From contig NC_057825.1 in assembly GCF_910594005.1 (NCBI RefSeq), forward strand, positions 48,205,037 to 48,269,036: 64,000 nucleotides of DNA. The letters are read 5' to 3'. Under the pieces are notes generated by a model. It saw only the letters and a list, made by a program, of their open reading frames with translations, was not told the origin of the DNA and made no database searches. Origin of the DNA: Cervus elaphus (lineage: Eukaryota; Chordata; Mammalia; Artiodactyla; Cervidae). Made by a program: the position numbers and the translations under genes. This document shows, piece by piece, positions 1 through 9,300 of this stretch (the stretch's first letter is position 1; the number at the start of each line of letters is the position of its first letter).

Positions 1-1057
1 AATCCCACTGGATTATTGTATATGATTATTTTAATGTATTATTGGATTAAATTTGCTAATATTTTGCTGAGGATCTATGTTCATCAGTGATACTGGCCAG
101 CAATTATCTTTATTATGATATTTTTCTCCAGTTTTGTAATCAGGGTAGTTTTATTTTCATAGAATGAGTGTGGAAGTCTTTCTTCCTCTGTAATTTTCTG
201 GAATAATTTGAGAATGATGGGTATTATTTGTACTCTAAATGTTTGGTAGAATTCACCTGTGAAACCATCTAGCTCTGAACTTTTGTTTCTTGGGAGTTTT
301 TTTTAATTACTGTTTAAATTTCATTGCTGGCATATGGTTCATTCATATTTTTGATTTCTTCCTGTTTCAGTCTTGGGAGAGTGTTCATTTGTAGAATCTA
401 TTTCTTTTAGATAGTCCATTGTATTGACATTTAATTGTTTATAGTAATCTCATGATCCTTTGTTTTTCTATAGTGTCAGTTGTTACTGGTACTTTTCTTC
501 TTTCTAATTTTTTATTTTATTGATATGGGCCCTCTCTATTGATTGATTAGTCTGGCTAAAGTTTTATCAGTTTTGTTTCTCTTTTTAATGAAGCAACTCT
601 TAGTTTCATTGATCTTTTCTGTTTTCTTTGTCTCTATTTCATTTATTTCAGCCCTGATCTTAATGATTTATTTTCTTCTACTAAATCTTAGCTTTGTTCT
701 TGTTTTTCTAATATCTTTAGGTGTAAGGTTAGGTTGTTATGTGATATTTTTCTTGTTTCCTAAAGTGAGCTTGTATTACTCTAAACTTTCCTCTTAAATC
801 TGGTTTTGCTGTGTCCCATAGATTTTGGATCATGGTGTTTTGTTTTCAGTTGTCTTCATTTATATTTGATTTTCTATTTGATATCTTCAGTGAACCATTG
901 ATCATGTATAGCATATTGTTTTTAGCCTTCATGTGTTAGTGTTTTTTGCAGGTTTCTTTGTAATTGGTTTCTAGTCTCTTAGTGTTCTAGTCAGTAATGA
1001 AGCTTGATATTATTTCAATTTTCTTAAATTTACAGAGGTTTGTTTTGTGGCCTAATT
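1..1057 (-). mobile_element. L1 LINE ORF2 remnant, reverse orientation (segment 1)
   Basis: The plus strand reads as the complement of mammalian L1 ORF2 in the reverse-transcriptase part. Typical antisense phrases are visible, such as 'gaggatctatgttcatcag' near 70. The frame is broken throughout, so it is a dead copy. It continues past the window's left edge and resumes after the SINEs at 1592. Identification is by resemblance to remembered L1; subfamily not assigned. Confidence 0.8.
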
Positions 1058-1250
1058 GGGCTTCTCTTGTGGCTCAGCTGGTAAAGAATCTGCCTGCAAT
1101 GCGGGAGACCTGGGTTCAATTCCTGGGTTGGGAAGATCCCCTGGAGAAGGGAAAGGCTACCCACTCCAGCATTCTGGCCTGGAGAATTCCATGAACTGTG
1201 TAGTCCATGGGGTCGCAGTCAGACATGATTGACTGACTTTCACTTTCAGG
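1058..1250 (+). mobile_element. Bov-tA SINE
   Basis: A complete ruminant tRNA-Glu-derived SINE. It opens 'gggcttctcttgtggctcag', carries a B-box-like 'gggttcaattcc' near 1112, the 'cactccagcattctggcctgg' core near 1160, and ends in 'agacatgattgactgac'. It sits in the reverse L1 and is followed after about 10 bases by a second SINE. Confidence 0.92.
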
Positions 1251-1260
1251 ACTTTCATGT

Positions 1261-1590
1261 GGCTTCCCAGGTGGAGCTTGTGGTAAAGAGCCTGTGTGCC
1301 AATGCAGGAGACTTTAGAAATGCAGGTTGTTCCCTGGGTCAGGAAGATTCCCCTGGAGGAGAGCACAGCTATCCACTCCAGTATTCTTGCCTAGAGAATC
1401 CCATGAACAGTCTACCGCCATACCACCCTGAACACACCCGACCTCATCTTGGAAGCTAAACAGGGTTGTGCCTGGTTAGTACTTGGATGAGAGAATCCCA
1501 TGGACAGAGAAGCCTGGTGCACTGTGGTCCATAGGGTCGCAAAGAGTCAGACATGACTGATACAACTTAGTACTGCACAGCACAGCACAT
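1261..1590 (+). mobile_element. Bov-tA SINE interrupted by a 5S rRNA fragment
   Basis: The SINE starts 'ggcttcccaggtggagcttg' and reaches 'agagaatcccatgaacag' at 1410. An 80-base 5S rRNA-like stretch intervenes, then 'agagaatcccatggacag' is repeated at 1490-1507 and the SINE continues to its 'gtcagacatgactgat' end. Resembling 'catgtg' strings at 1257-1262 and 1588-1593 may be part of its own target duplication. Confidence 0.88.
1410..1490 (+). pseudogene. 5S rRNA retropseudogene inside a SINE
   Basis: The stretch follows vertebrate 5S rRNA in order. It has the 5' end 'gtctaccgccataccacc', then 'ctgaacacacccgacctcatct', a deletion of about 5 bases, 'ggaagctaaacagggt', and the internal-promoter region 'cctggttagtacttggatg'. 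It stops about 30 bases short of the 5S 3' end. Near-identical 18-base strings at 1393-1410 and 1490-1507, both Bov-tA sequence, flank it; only one copy is expected in the SINE, so they look like a target-site duplication. This suggests reverse-transcribed 5S RNA integrated into an existing SINE. The deletion and missing terminal stem argue against function. Confidence 0.88.
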
Positions 1591-1591
1591 G

Positions 1592-2160
1592 TGACTTATA
1601 TTGGAATATGTTTCATGTACACATGAAAAAGAATGTGTGTCTGCTCCTTTTGAAGGCAGTGCTCTATATATCAATTAAGTCCATATGGTCTAATGTGTCA
1701 TTTAAGATCAGTGCTTCCTTATTAATTTTCTGACTGGATGATCTATCTGTTAATGTAAGTGGGCTTTTAAAGTCTCCTACTATTTTTGTGTTACAGCCAA
1801 CTTCTCTTTTTATGTCTGTTTATGTTTTCTTTATGTACTTAGGTGGTTCTATATTGGGTGCATAAATATTTACAATTGATCTTTCTTCTTCTTGGAATGA
1901 TTCCTTGATCATTATATAATGTCCTTCTTGTCTTTTGTAACAGTCTTTATTTTAAAGTCTATTTCATCTGGTATAATTATTGATAAACTGGCCTTTAAAA
2001 TCTCTATTTGAATGAAATAACTTTTTCTATCCCATCTATTTCAGTCTGCATTGTTTTAGATCTAAAGTGAGTCTCCTGTAGGTAGTATATATATGGCTCT
2101 TGTTTATCTTTTTTTATCAAATAAACTATGACTTTATTATTCAATTGTAGGAATTCTTTT
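1592..2160 (-). mobile_element. L1 LINE ORF2 remnant, reverse (segment 2)
   Basis: This continues the reverse L1 after the SINE pair, for example 'tcaattaagtccatatggtc' near 1672, a common antisense L1 phrase. It is AT-rich with no usable frame. It runs until a CHR-type SINE. Confidence 0.78.
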
Positions 2161-2507
2161 TAAAACTTTATTTATTTATTTATTTTTGACTGTGCTGAGT
2201 CTTCATCACAACACAGGCTTTTCTCTCATTGTGGCAAGTGGGGGCTGCTGTCTAGCTGCAGCATGTGGGCATCCTATTGCAATGGCGTCTCTTGTTGCAG
2301 AGCATAGGCGCTAGGGTGCTCAGACTTCAGTAGGTGTGGCACATGAGATAAGTAGTTGCAGCTTTCAGGCTCTAGGACATAGGATCAATAGTTGCGGTGC
2401 ACAGACTTAGATGTTCCATGGCATGTGGGATCCTTCCAGATCAGGTATCAAACCTACGTCTCCTGCATTGGTAAGCAGATTATCACTGAGCCACCAAGAA
2501 AACCCCG
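2161..2507 (-). mobile_element. CHR-type SINE, reverse orientation
   Basis: A reverse-oriented cetartiodactyl tRNA-Glu SINE of the CHR class. It has a (TTTA)n-like tail at 2166-2186, then the T-rich and G-rich body 'tgactgtgctgagtcttc', several 'agtagttg/aatagttgcgg' segments, and the reverse tRNA head 'cctgcattggtaagcagatt' and 'ccaccaagaaaacccc'. This SINE class is older than Bov-tA and is shared with whales and hippo. It interrupts the reverse L1. Confidence 0.82.
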
Positions 2508-2514
2508 GGATCTT

Positions 2515-3089
2515 GTTTTTGAGTCTATTCAGCCACTCTGTTTTTTGTTTGGAGCATTTAGAACATTTATATTTAAAGTAATCATTGATATATGTGTACT
2601 TATTGCCATTATGCTAGCTGTCTTTTGGATTCATTTTGAGGTTATTTTTTATTCCTTTTTCTTCTTTTTGTCTCTTATGATTTGATGTCTATCTTTATTA
2701 GCATGTTTGAATTCCTTCTGTATTTTGTGGGTATATTTACTATTTTTCTTTTATTTGTGGTTAACATGAAGTTTATATATAGTGATCAACCTATACAGGG
2801 TTATTTTTAATTGGTGGTCTCTTAATTTCAAGAATATTTTAATGCACCTACATTTTTACCTTCTTCCTCTTGTAGTTACTGATTCTGACACCATGTTTTA
2901 CATCTAATTATTTTGTCTATCCCTCAAGTGCTTATTGTGAATAAAGATGATTTTACTACCTTTGCCTTTTAATGTTCTCACTACCTTTGTAAATGGGTGA
3001 TTTACTATTTTTACTGTATATTTGCCTTTACTGATGAGATTTTCTTTGAGTATTTTCCTGTGTTTACTTGTGGCCTTTTATGTTATTAT
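2515..3089 (-). mobile_element. L1 LINE ORF2 remnant, reverse (segment 3)
   Basis: The reverse L1 resumes with 'gagtctattcagccactctg' and 'ggagcatttagaacatttat' followed by 'taaagtaatcattgat', all matching the antisense ORF2 inter-domain region of L1. Chance frames here are hydrophobic translations of T-rich antisense L1. Confidence 0.78.
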
Positions 3090-3292
3090 GGTCATCCCTT
3101 GTGGCTGAAGATAAAAAACCTACCTCAGTACAGGAGATCTTGGTTCTATTTCTGAGCCAAGAAAATCCCCTGGAGAAGAGAATGGCTACCCACTCCAGTA
3201 TTCTTGCCTGGAGGATTCCATGGACAGAGAAGCCTGGCAGGCCACAGTCCATAGGGTCGCAGAAGATGTGAACATGGCTTAGCCACTAAACT
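3090..3292 (+). mobile_element. Bov-tA SINE
   Basis: Complete but diverged. The head 'tcatcccttgtggctgaag' is decayed. The core 'aatcccctggagaag', 'cactccagtattcttgcctgg' and 'cagtccatagggtcgcag' is clear. It is inserted in the reverse L1. Confidence 0.9.
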
Positions 3293-4020
3293 AGAAAAAC
3301 ATGGCACAAAAGTCACCCAGTTTCTTCCTCTACTTCTATTGTTTTCTTCTCCATTAATCTTTACTTTATGTTTTCTGATATTTTTACATGGTAGATAAAG
3401 ATTATGAAGGAAACATTTCCACAGGGATGATTTTTTTTCATGGAACATGAGTGTTTTCATTAAAATCACCCATCTCCAAATGTTCTTATAAACATCTTTC
3501 ATATATGTATTTAATTTTATTTAAAATATTCAAAAGATCCCAAAACTTTATTATAGTTTGTACCTAATATCAATAAATTGAATTTGTTATCTTTCTGTTA
3601 TGAATTCTATTTTTATCATTGTTCAAATTTTCAAAAAAAAATTAATAAATTTTTCTTAAGTTCAAGTAAGAAATTATAAGTTTTATTTTCTATGTAATTT
3701 GAGGAAAATAGTACTTTTATTTTCTCTCACACAAGGCTTGTTATTATTTTTTATGTAAATTCTTATTTCTCAGGACTTGGGCTTTTATAGCATGACTTTC
3801 TTATTCTTGTTTTCTTTATTTTTATTAGTCTCTTGCTTAACTGGAGTAATTCTAAGACTTGTTTTTCAAAGAATACAGGACAGCTATTTATACTTTGAAA
3901 CTTGAATATCTGAAAATTCCATTTAGTTGTCTTCACACATAAATGATAACTTGGCAAGATGTGGAATTCTGAAGTCACAAATTCTTTTCAAATTTTCTTA
4001 TGGTTCATTACCTTTCAGTC
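3293..4020 (-). mobile_element. Probable further reverse L1 sequence
   Basis: AT-rich sequence with weak antisense-L1 phrasing, for example 'gataacttggcaagatgtgg' near 3946 followed by 'aaattcttttcaaattttc'. The right edge is not seen. It could instead be a mixture of L1 remnant and unique sequence. Confidence 0.45.
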
Positions 4021-4738
4021 CCTAGTGTTTTAAAAGAAAAATATCATCCAACTTGTCTAGACTCATATCTTATAAAACTCTTGGGATTAAAATGGATGAG
4101 ATTAAGGTGAAGATCAAGTCACTGGTCAAGATTGCTTCCATTTACTTTGCTTAAAGTTATACTTCTTCTCAAGAAGATTAATCACATTTAAAGCCATGAG
4201 AGACCTCCTAAAATCTGTTTATGTCAACAATAAACAATTTCAGAAAGTTGCCACTGTTTGGATAACATTCTCAACTGGCTTCTATCACAAATAGATTTTT
4301 CCCTTTATCTTCACATTTCTTAAGTAGGAACTAACTACTGAGGTGGCAGTCAGATATGTATTATTAAGCCTTTTACTTCCTAAAAAATTTCAAGAATATT
4401 TTCTACATTAAATTCAGTAATAAATACTTATTTTGTATTATTAAATACGCATTATTGTTTCTTAAAGAAACATTTTACAAAAGACAAGGGCCTGTAATTT
4501 TAAACCTAATTAAGTACAGGTGATGTGAGTCTGCAGTGTACTAATAAACATATTCATTATGAACAATCTTCTATTGGTGAGTAATAGTTTTTATAGACAG
4601 TTGTAGGGTCTTTATAATTTTCTTCATAGATTGCTTTAAAAAAAAAGCACCTGTGCTTTTAATAAGAGAATTCCTGATGCTATTTCCTCTAACAAGAACC
4701 ACTAACTGGGAGATCATGTTGACTTAAAACAAATAGAC
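4021..4738. other. AT-rich stretch, nothing recognised
   Basis: No coding frame, RNA gene or familiar repeat was recognised. There are short A/T runs (poly-A at 4638-4646). It forms the left flank of the ERV remnant. Confidence 0.5.
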
Positions 4739-5190
4739 TGCTGATTATCTTTCCAATAAAAATAAGTCTATTGGTATCAGCAGCAGATTGCAATTTGGGG
4801 TCTGCAATGATGGCCAGCTATGTATAAGTTTCAGTACAGCAAAGATAGGACAACTCTTTTAAAGGTGGGTAAAGGATATTGGGAGGACTATAGTAAGCAA
4901 AGAGTCCATTAGAAGAATTGAGAGCATTTGCTTGTCTGAGTTGTCACTGTCTCTCATGGATTGAGTCTGCCAAGAAAAAAGAGAAAGTCCTTTCCTGTTG
5001 GGCTTTGCTATTGTCATATGGCCTGAGAGTTTCCCTTTCTGGCCTACTGACTATTTTAATGACTTCTATTTATTAATCTTTATATTCCTCCATCTTTGAT
5101 CAAGATCTTTCTCTGAAAGTCCCTCTGATCAAGAGTCAGGTTTTCTGGTTTCAGCAGCTTATTTTACCCTCAAAGTCAGGAAGAACCTTT
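4739..5190 (-). repeat. LTR of the ERV1 remnant (3' LTR, left copy)
   Basis: It matches the right-hand LTR copy in order: 'ccaataaaaataagtctattggtatcagc' here corresponds to 'ccagtaaaaatcggcttttcagtatcagc' there. Next come 'ggtctgcaatgatggccagc' (right 'ggcctgcaaccatagtgagc'), the 'cttttaaaggtgggtaaagg' segment, and farther on 'ctattttaatgacttctattt', which aligns with 12984-13010. The right edge is uncertain. As the pol genes read leftward, this is the 3' LTR. Confidence 0.72.
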
Positions 5191-5671
5191 CTGGATGTAG
5201 CATCCCATGTCAGAGGAAAAGCACACTGAAAACTATTGAGATCATATTTGAGTAACAAAGAGGAGTAGGAAGAAGAACTCCCAGGCACTTTCTATGTAAA
5301 GTCCGTATGTTTTAAATTATAGATATTGGAGATCACTCAAAGCTTTGTCGTCATCAAAGGTTTGGCAGGCAAACTTCCAATGCACCTGGTTCAGATGTCT
5401 TAGGAAAGCTGTCTTAACATGTCAGCCACTTCAATTCTGGGAAGTCTTTACTTTAGATCACCAGTTGATGTGCAGGTACAGTCAGTGTTGGGTATGGGTA
5501 TTTAGGAGTGTCCTATGAATCCAGAAAGTGTCTATTCCCTGGAAAGCGGTGGTATAAATGTTGGTTAGCAGTACCAGACAGGGGCCTTTTCAGTAAGGTT
5601 GAAAGGAATCCTTTTGTGTATATATATATATATATATTAATATATGAGGTCTTCATGGTGCAAGGTAAAGG
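5191..5671 (-). mobile_element. ERV1 internal region, 3' part (integrase end or env)
   Basis: Lies between the left LTR and the BovB, where late pol or env would be expected. No retroviral motif could be read with confidence on the minus strand. A (TA)n microsatellite sits at 5618-5638. Assignment rests on position only. Confidence 0.4.
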
Positions 5672-6488
5672 AGGTTGTTGTTCAGTTGTTAAGTCATATC
5701 TAACTCTGCAACCCCACGGACTGCAGCATGACAGTTTCTCTGTCCTCCACTAACTGCCAAAGTTTACTCAGATTCATGATCATTGAGTCAGTGATGCTAT
5801 CTAACCATCCCATCCTCTTTTGCCCCTTTCTCCTTTTGCTGTCAACCTTTCCCAGCATCAGAGTCTTTTCCAATGACACATCTCTTCACATCAGGTGGCC
5901 AAAGTGTTGGAGCTTCAGCTTCAGCAACAGTCTTTCCAATGAATGTTCGGGGTTGATTTCCTTCAGGGTTGATGGGTTTGAGTCATTGCAGTCTAAAGGG
6001 ACTCTTAAGAGTCTTCTCCTGAATCATAATTTGAAAGCATCAACTGTTTGGTATTCAAATTTCTTAATGGTCCAACTCTTCTTTATAGTCCATCCATACA
6101 TAACTACTGGAAAAACAGTAGCTTTGATTTCCTGAACCTTTGTCAGCAAAGTGATGTCTCTGCTTTTTAATATGCTGTCTAAGTTTGTTATAGATTTTCT
6201 TCCAAGGAGCAAGTGTCTTTTAATTTTATGGCTACAGTCACTGTCTGCAGTGATTTTAGAGACCAAGAAAATAAAATCTGTCAGTGCTTCCATTTTTTCC
6301 CCTTCTATTTGCTATGAATTGATGAGACCAGATGTGATGCTCTTACTTTTTTAATGCTGAGTTTCAAGTCAGCTTTTTCACTTCCCCCTTTCACCCTCAT
6401 CAGTAGGCTCTTCAATTCCTCTCCATTTTCTGCCAACAGAGTGACACCACCTGCATATCTGAAGTTGTTGATATTTCTCTCTAGCCAC
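5672..6488 (-). mobile_element. BovB LINE 3' fragment, reverse
   Basis: The reverse complement encodes the C-terminal half of the BovB ORF. The plus strand shows the reverse 3' end 'gttgttgttcagttgttaag', then 'gcatcagagtcttttccaatg' and 'caagtgtcttttaattttatgg' in the expected order. The minus frame at 6024-6293 resembles the BovB stretch after the RT domain. It is frameshifted and 5'-truncated, and lies inside ERV1 pol just downstream of the integrase trace. Confidence 0.9.
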
Positions 6489-6664
6489 AGAAGAGGCAGT
6501 AGCCTGTGCAAAAGAAAAAATTCTGTGTGTGAAACATACAGACCATGACAAAAACATAAATATCCTTTGATTTTTATATCCAAAAACATATTTATATAGA
6601 CAAAGAATACTGTATGAAATCTATATGCCAAAACTTAAATGGTCCATTAGGCCATTAAAATGTC
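6489..6664 (-). pseudogene. ERV1 pol remnant: integrase core start
   Basis: On the minus strand one frame reads 'GPFKFWHIDFIQYS' (codons near 6645-6604). The 'W-x-x-DF' arrangement holds the first catalytic aspartate region of retroviral integrases. It is followed by stops within a few residues, then 'SWSVCFTHRIF', which fits the next conserved strand. The rest is displaced by the BovB insertion. It cannot be functional. The call rests on the motif and on its place after RT and RNase H traces. Confidence 0.68.
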
Positions 6665-6834
6665 CAGTAAATGTAGTAACAGACTTCCTTGGTTTGTATG
6701 TTTAACAAATGGGACAAGTAAGGTAGGCACTTTTCTCAACCTTGTTAACATGCTCCCACCTATTTGACTCACGAATGCCTTCATTTTGTCAATAGACAAA
6801 TAGTTCAATGCATGTACAGTGGGGAAGAGTGGGA

Positions 6835-7214
6835 TTTTTTTTTTCAGGTTTTCACTATTTATTTATAACAAATATTCCATGTCCTGGATCCTCTTCAGTC
6901 AGAAGTTCTTTGAGATGATGCCGTCATCCTTGGCCAGCCGGAAAATGGAGTCATCTGACTCGCCCATCCTGCGAATGGCCCCACAGATAGTGTAGGTTTT
7001 AAACTGGCCGTTGAACCTGCCTGTCACCTTGTCAACCTCGGCCATGTTCATCTGGATGGACGCGTGGTCCTTGGCGCCGATGATACGGTTGCTGGGAGAG
7101 CATTTCCGCGGCACATACAGGTCCACGAACTCACCAGTGTCGCTCTGCATGTTGAGCTAGCTCTCAGGCCCTGCACCATCCCCTTTGCCTGGACGCCGGC
7201 CATGCGACCTCAGG
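6835..7214 (-). pseudogene. RPS21: Processed retrocopy of ribosomal protein S21 (RPS21), frame intact
   Basis: The minus-strand frame 7150-6899 encodes 83 residues beginning MQSDTGEFVDLYVPRKC and ending DGIISKNF, the length and sequence expected of mammalian small-subunit protein eS21. The frame is uninterrupted and has no introns. On the minus strand it is preceded by about 64 bases of GC-richer leader. It is followed by a short 3' UTR with an AATAAA signal (near 6857-6862), then a poly(A) tract seen as ten T's at 6835-6844. A 9-base duplication 'agagtggga' flanks it at 6826-6834 and 7215-7223. These are the marks of L1-mediated retrotransposition. RPS21 normally acts in the 40S ribosomal subunit. 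Whether this copy is transcribed cannot be seen. It lies in the same orientation as the ERV pol it interrupts. Confidence 0.95.
6899..7150 (-). CDS. RPS21: 83-codon RPS21-like reading frame in the retrocopy
   Basis: The ATG at 7150-7148 and TGA at 6901-6899 match the parent gene's start and length. Internal features typical of eS21 are present: the N-terminal 'EFVDLYVPRKC', the central 'NRIIGAKDHASIQMN' and 'GAIRRMGESDDSI'. Several residues look replaced relative to the mammalian protein as I recall it, which suggests some age. An intact frame at this short length does not prove selection. I treat it as a probable pseudogene that could in principle be a retrogene. Confidence 0.6.
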   Translation of the reverse strand: MQSDTGEFVDLYVPRKCSPSNRIIGAKDHASIQMNMAEVDKVTGRFNGQFKTYTICGAIRRMGESDDSIFRLAKDDGIISKNF

Positions 7215-7223
7215 AGAGTGGGA

Positions 7224-7560
7224 ATTTTTAAAGTCTGTGGCAGGACTGAGTTGTTATTTGGTCTAGATTTGGTAAATGGGAATCCCACAATCATTTGCTC
7301 AATAGCTTTAAACAAAAAGGCAGTGGCAGTAATGGTTCTAACAAGGCAGGTAAACCCATGCTAGGGTCCAGTTGCTATAGTACCTTTTTGGCTATAACAC
7401 CCTATATAGGTAATTGGTGACCTCTGTTTTTTTGAGTGAATATCCTGAGGACAAACACTTTCTTATATACAGAAAGGCAAAAGGATATCTGATAATATGG
7501 ATGCTCAGGGGCAGGTGGGTTCATTAAATTCTCCTTTAAGTTGTTATAGGCTGTGTCATC
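7224..7560 (-). pseudogene. ERV1 pol remnant: RT connection / RNase H start
   Basis: Read on the minus strand, a frame around 7435-7240 gives 'SPITYIGCYSQKGTIATG' then, after a stop, 'ITATAFLFKAIEQMIVG'. The arrangement (a P-x-x-Y segment, then an A-x-T-A-rich helix and a G-x-P-like turn) matches the region between thumb/connection and RNase H in gammaretrovirus-like Pol. It lies between the RT motif block and the integrase trace, as expected, and has stops and indels. Confidence 0.6.
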
Positions 7561-8397
7561 CAGTTCTCTTCATAAACATTGGATTGGTATTATTATTATT
7601 TAGTGAAAAATGCAGAAATTTAGCTACAAGAGAAATTTTGAATCTATTTTTTTGCAATAACCAACTCACCTGAGAAAAACTAAGAGTTGGTGTTTTGTTT
7701 GGGGTTTGGAGAAACTTAGGACACCATGAAGTATATCTGAACCCAGGTGAAGCCCTTGTTTTGACATCAGATTCCCTAAACATTGAACTTGGGTTTGGGA
7801 AAACAGCAGTTTTGGGGACAATTGTATCCACTGAAGACCAAAAGCTTTAGCAAGTGGATGCTGTCTTCATGTTAGGAGACTTGAGGTGAGCAAAGAAGCA
7901 AATCATCCACATATTGCAACACAGTAGAACTTATAGGGCACTTCTTAACACCAAGCTCAGCCTTCAAGATTTATAAGAAATAAGAACTCCAGGTAAAATC
8001 TTGAATCATTATTGTCCCTGTGAATTATTTTTCTTCCCAAGTGAAGGCAAAATAGCATCTGTTAGCTTCCTCAACTGGAATACTGAAGAATGCACCATAT
8101 AAATCTATTGCAGTAAAGAATTAGCTTCCTATAGAAGTGGACACTAGTAATGCATTGAGAGATAACAATGTTGTTTATTGTTGTTATTACAATGTTGTTT
8201 ATTACTCAGAGGCCCTGAACAAACTCTACCTTCAGTCCTTAGGTTTTCTCACTGGTTTAATAGGACTATTTTACCAGACACTGTTAAAATAAAAGTATTG
8301 CAGATATTAAGTCTTTGAGCCTTATGATCTATTACGGGCTTTAAATCTTGAAGTTCTTCCTCACTTATGGGATAGTGATTAGCTCTGGGAAGAGATT
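7561..8397 (-). pseudogene. ERV1 pol remnant: reverse transcriptase
   Basis: Collinear RT motifs are readable on the minus strand. 'HYPISEEELQDLKPVIDH' sits near 8378-8325, the entry to the RT fold. 'FTAIDLYGAFFSIP' near 8121-8080 contains the first catalytic Asp. 'LQYVDDLLLCSP' near 7919-7884 is the polymerase YVDD box, with 'EDSIHLLKLL' following. Stops and frameshifts occur between and after these motifs, so the gene is broken. A 25-base tandem duplication ('acaatgttgtttatt' at 8164 and 8189) adds to the damage. The YVDD box and following residues point to class I (gamma/epsilon-like) elements. Confidence 0.85.
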
Positions 8398-8606
8398 TTA
8401 AGAGATCTGTTTAAATACTGATGAGAAGTACAGTGTGAATTTTGTCAATATCAATTGGAGATTTTTTCCATAAGAAGAATGGTGGCTGAAACAATAGAGC
8501 CAAATAATCAGTGTTTCCAGAATCAGCTCTGCTATACTCAGGGACAGAGAAAATAAAAGATGTCGAAAGGTCATTTGATGCACCTGGTTGGTCACTTTGA
8601 TTGCTA
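8398..8606 (-). pseudogene. ERV1 pol remnant: protease-RT linker
   Basis: On the minus strand this links the protease C-terminal trace to the RT start. A frame reads 'LWKKSPIDIDKIHTVLLI' around 8475-8422, of the kind found just before the RT domain in class I Pol. It is cut from the protease by the MITE at 8607-8793. Confidence 0.5.
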
Positions 8607-8793
8607 CAGTTGACCCTTGAACAACATAGTGGCTAGGGGCTGTGAATTTCTGAACTGCTAAAAAATTGAGAAAAACTTTACAGTTAGAGTCAACCAACTC
8701 AGAATCACTGCTATAGTGCTTATTTAGGAAAACTTCTTTCAGCATATAAGTGGGCCCAGGCAGTACAGACCAGTGTTATTCAAGGGTCAACTG
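8607..8793. mobile_element. MITE with perfect 15-base terminal inverted repeats (Tigger-like)
   Basis: Begins 'cagttgacccttgaa' and ends with its exact reverse complement 'ttcaagggtcaactg'; total 187 bases, non-coding. The left flank is TA, as expected for Tc1/mariner-type insertion; the right flank reads CA, perhaps a mutated TA. The ends resemble mammalian TcMar-Tigger-derived MITEs. It sits within ERV1 pol, between protease and RT traces. Confidence 0.8.
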
Positions 8794-9075
8794 CATTACA
8801 AAATTTTAGAATTATATCCCTTTCAAGAGTAAGAAATTCCAGTATGATGCTTTCCTAAGAAGTCTTTGCCTAATAAATGGACAGTGGTTGAGGAGCAAAA
8901 GACAAAAGGATTCACATGTCTCAAAGGGTTTAATAAAAGGAACTAGGTTCAGAGACAGAAACCTTTTAAGTTTCATTAAAGATCCCACTATTTGAACTTG
9001 CAGTACTCTGAGGCAAGGGCTGCTTTTTGTTAGTGGGTTGAGCTCTTAGAGTGGATCTAGTGTCAATTAGGACAG
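8794..9075 (-). pseudogene. ERV1 pol remnant: protease
   Basis: On the minus strand 'VLIDTRSTL' near 9072-9046 aligns with the retroviral protease active-site loop D-T-G, here D-T-R. About 170 bases on, 'HLLGKDFLGKHHTGISYS' near 8883-8830 matches the conserved C-terminal G-R/K-D flap of the protease. A stop and frameshift separate the two. The active-site glycine change and the breaks mean it is dead. Confidence 0.72.
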
Positions 9076-9079
9076 CACA

Positions 9080-9300
9080 GCTATAATGGAACAGCCCAAT
9101 TCCCAGGGAGTCAGGCCAAAGGCTTAAAAGTGCAGTTCCAATAGAACAGCCCTTATTCTGAAAGGAACCAAGCTAAAGCCTGCACTGGCACCATTTCAGT
9201 GAAACAGCCCCTGTTCCAAAAGAAATTGGCCCAAAAGCTAGCAGAGTTCCAATTGAAACAGCCTGATTTCAAAATACTATCAGGCTGAAGTGCCAAGCAA
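9080..9300. repeat. Imperfect tandem repeat, about 56-base period, 4 units
   Basis: The plus strand repeats an 'acagcc' anchor at 9090, 9146, 9204 and 9258, spacing 56, 58 and 54 bases. A shared context precedes each anchor ('aatggaacagccc', 'aatagaacagccc', 'agtgaaacagccc', 'attgaaacagcc') and a purine-rich or 'ggccaaaagct'-like segment follows. It lies just 5' of the protease trace of the ERV1 remnant (minus strand). Confidence 0.75.

Noticed and set aside
543..797. 84-residue hydrophobic frame as a membrane protein
   Set aside because: It is antisense L1 ORF2, whose T-rich strand gives Phe/Leu/Ile-rich chance frames.
1058..1120. tRNA-Glu-like head as a tRNA gene
   Set aside because: A and B boxes are those of a Bov-tA SINE; no tRNA fold closes and the SINE body follows. 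The same holds for every other SINE head here.
1410..1490. Functional 5S rRNA gene
   Set aside because: Internal deletion, missing 3' end and insertion within a SINE rule it out.
9075..9300. CRISPR array
   Set aside because: The repeats are imperfect, have no unique spacers, and lie in an ERV remnant of a mammalian genome.
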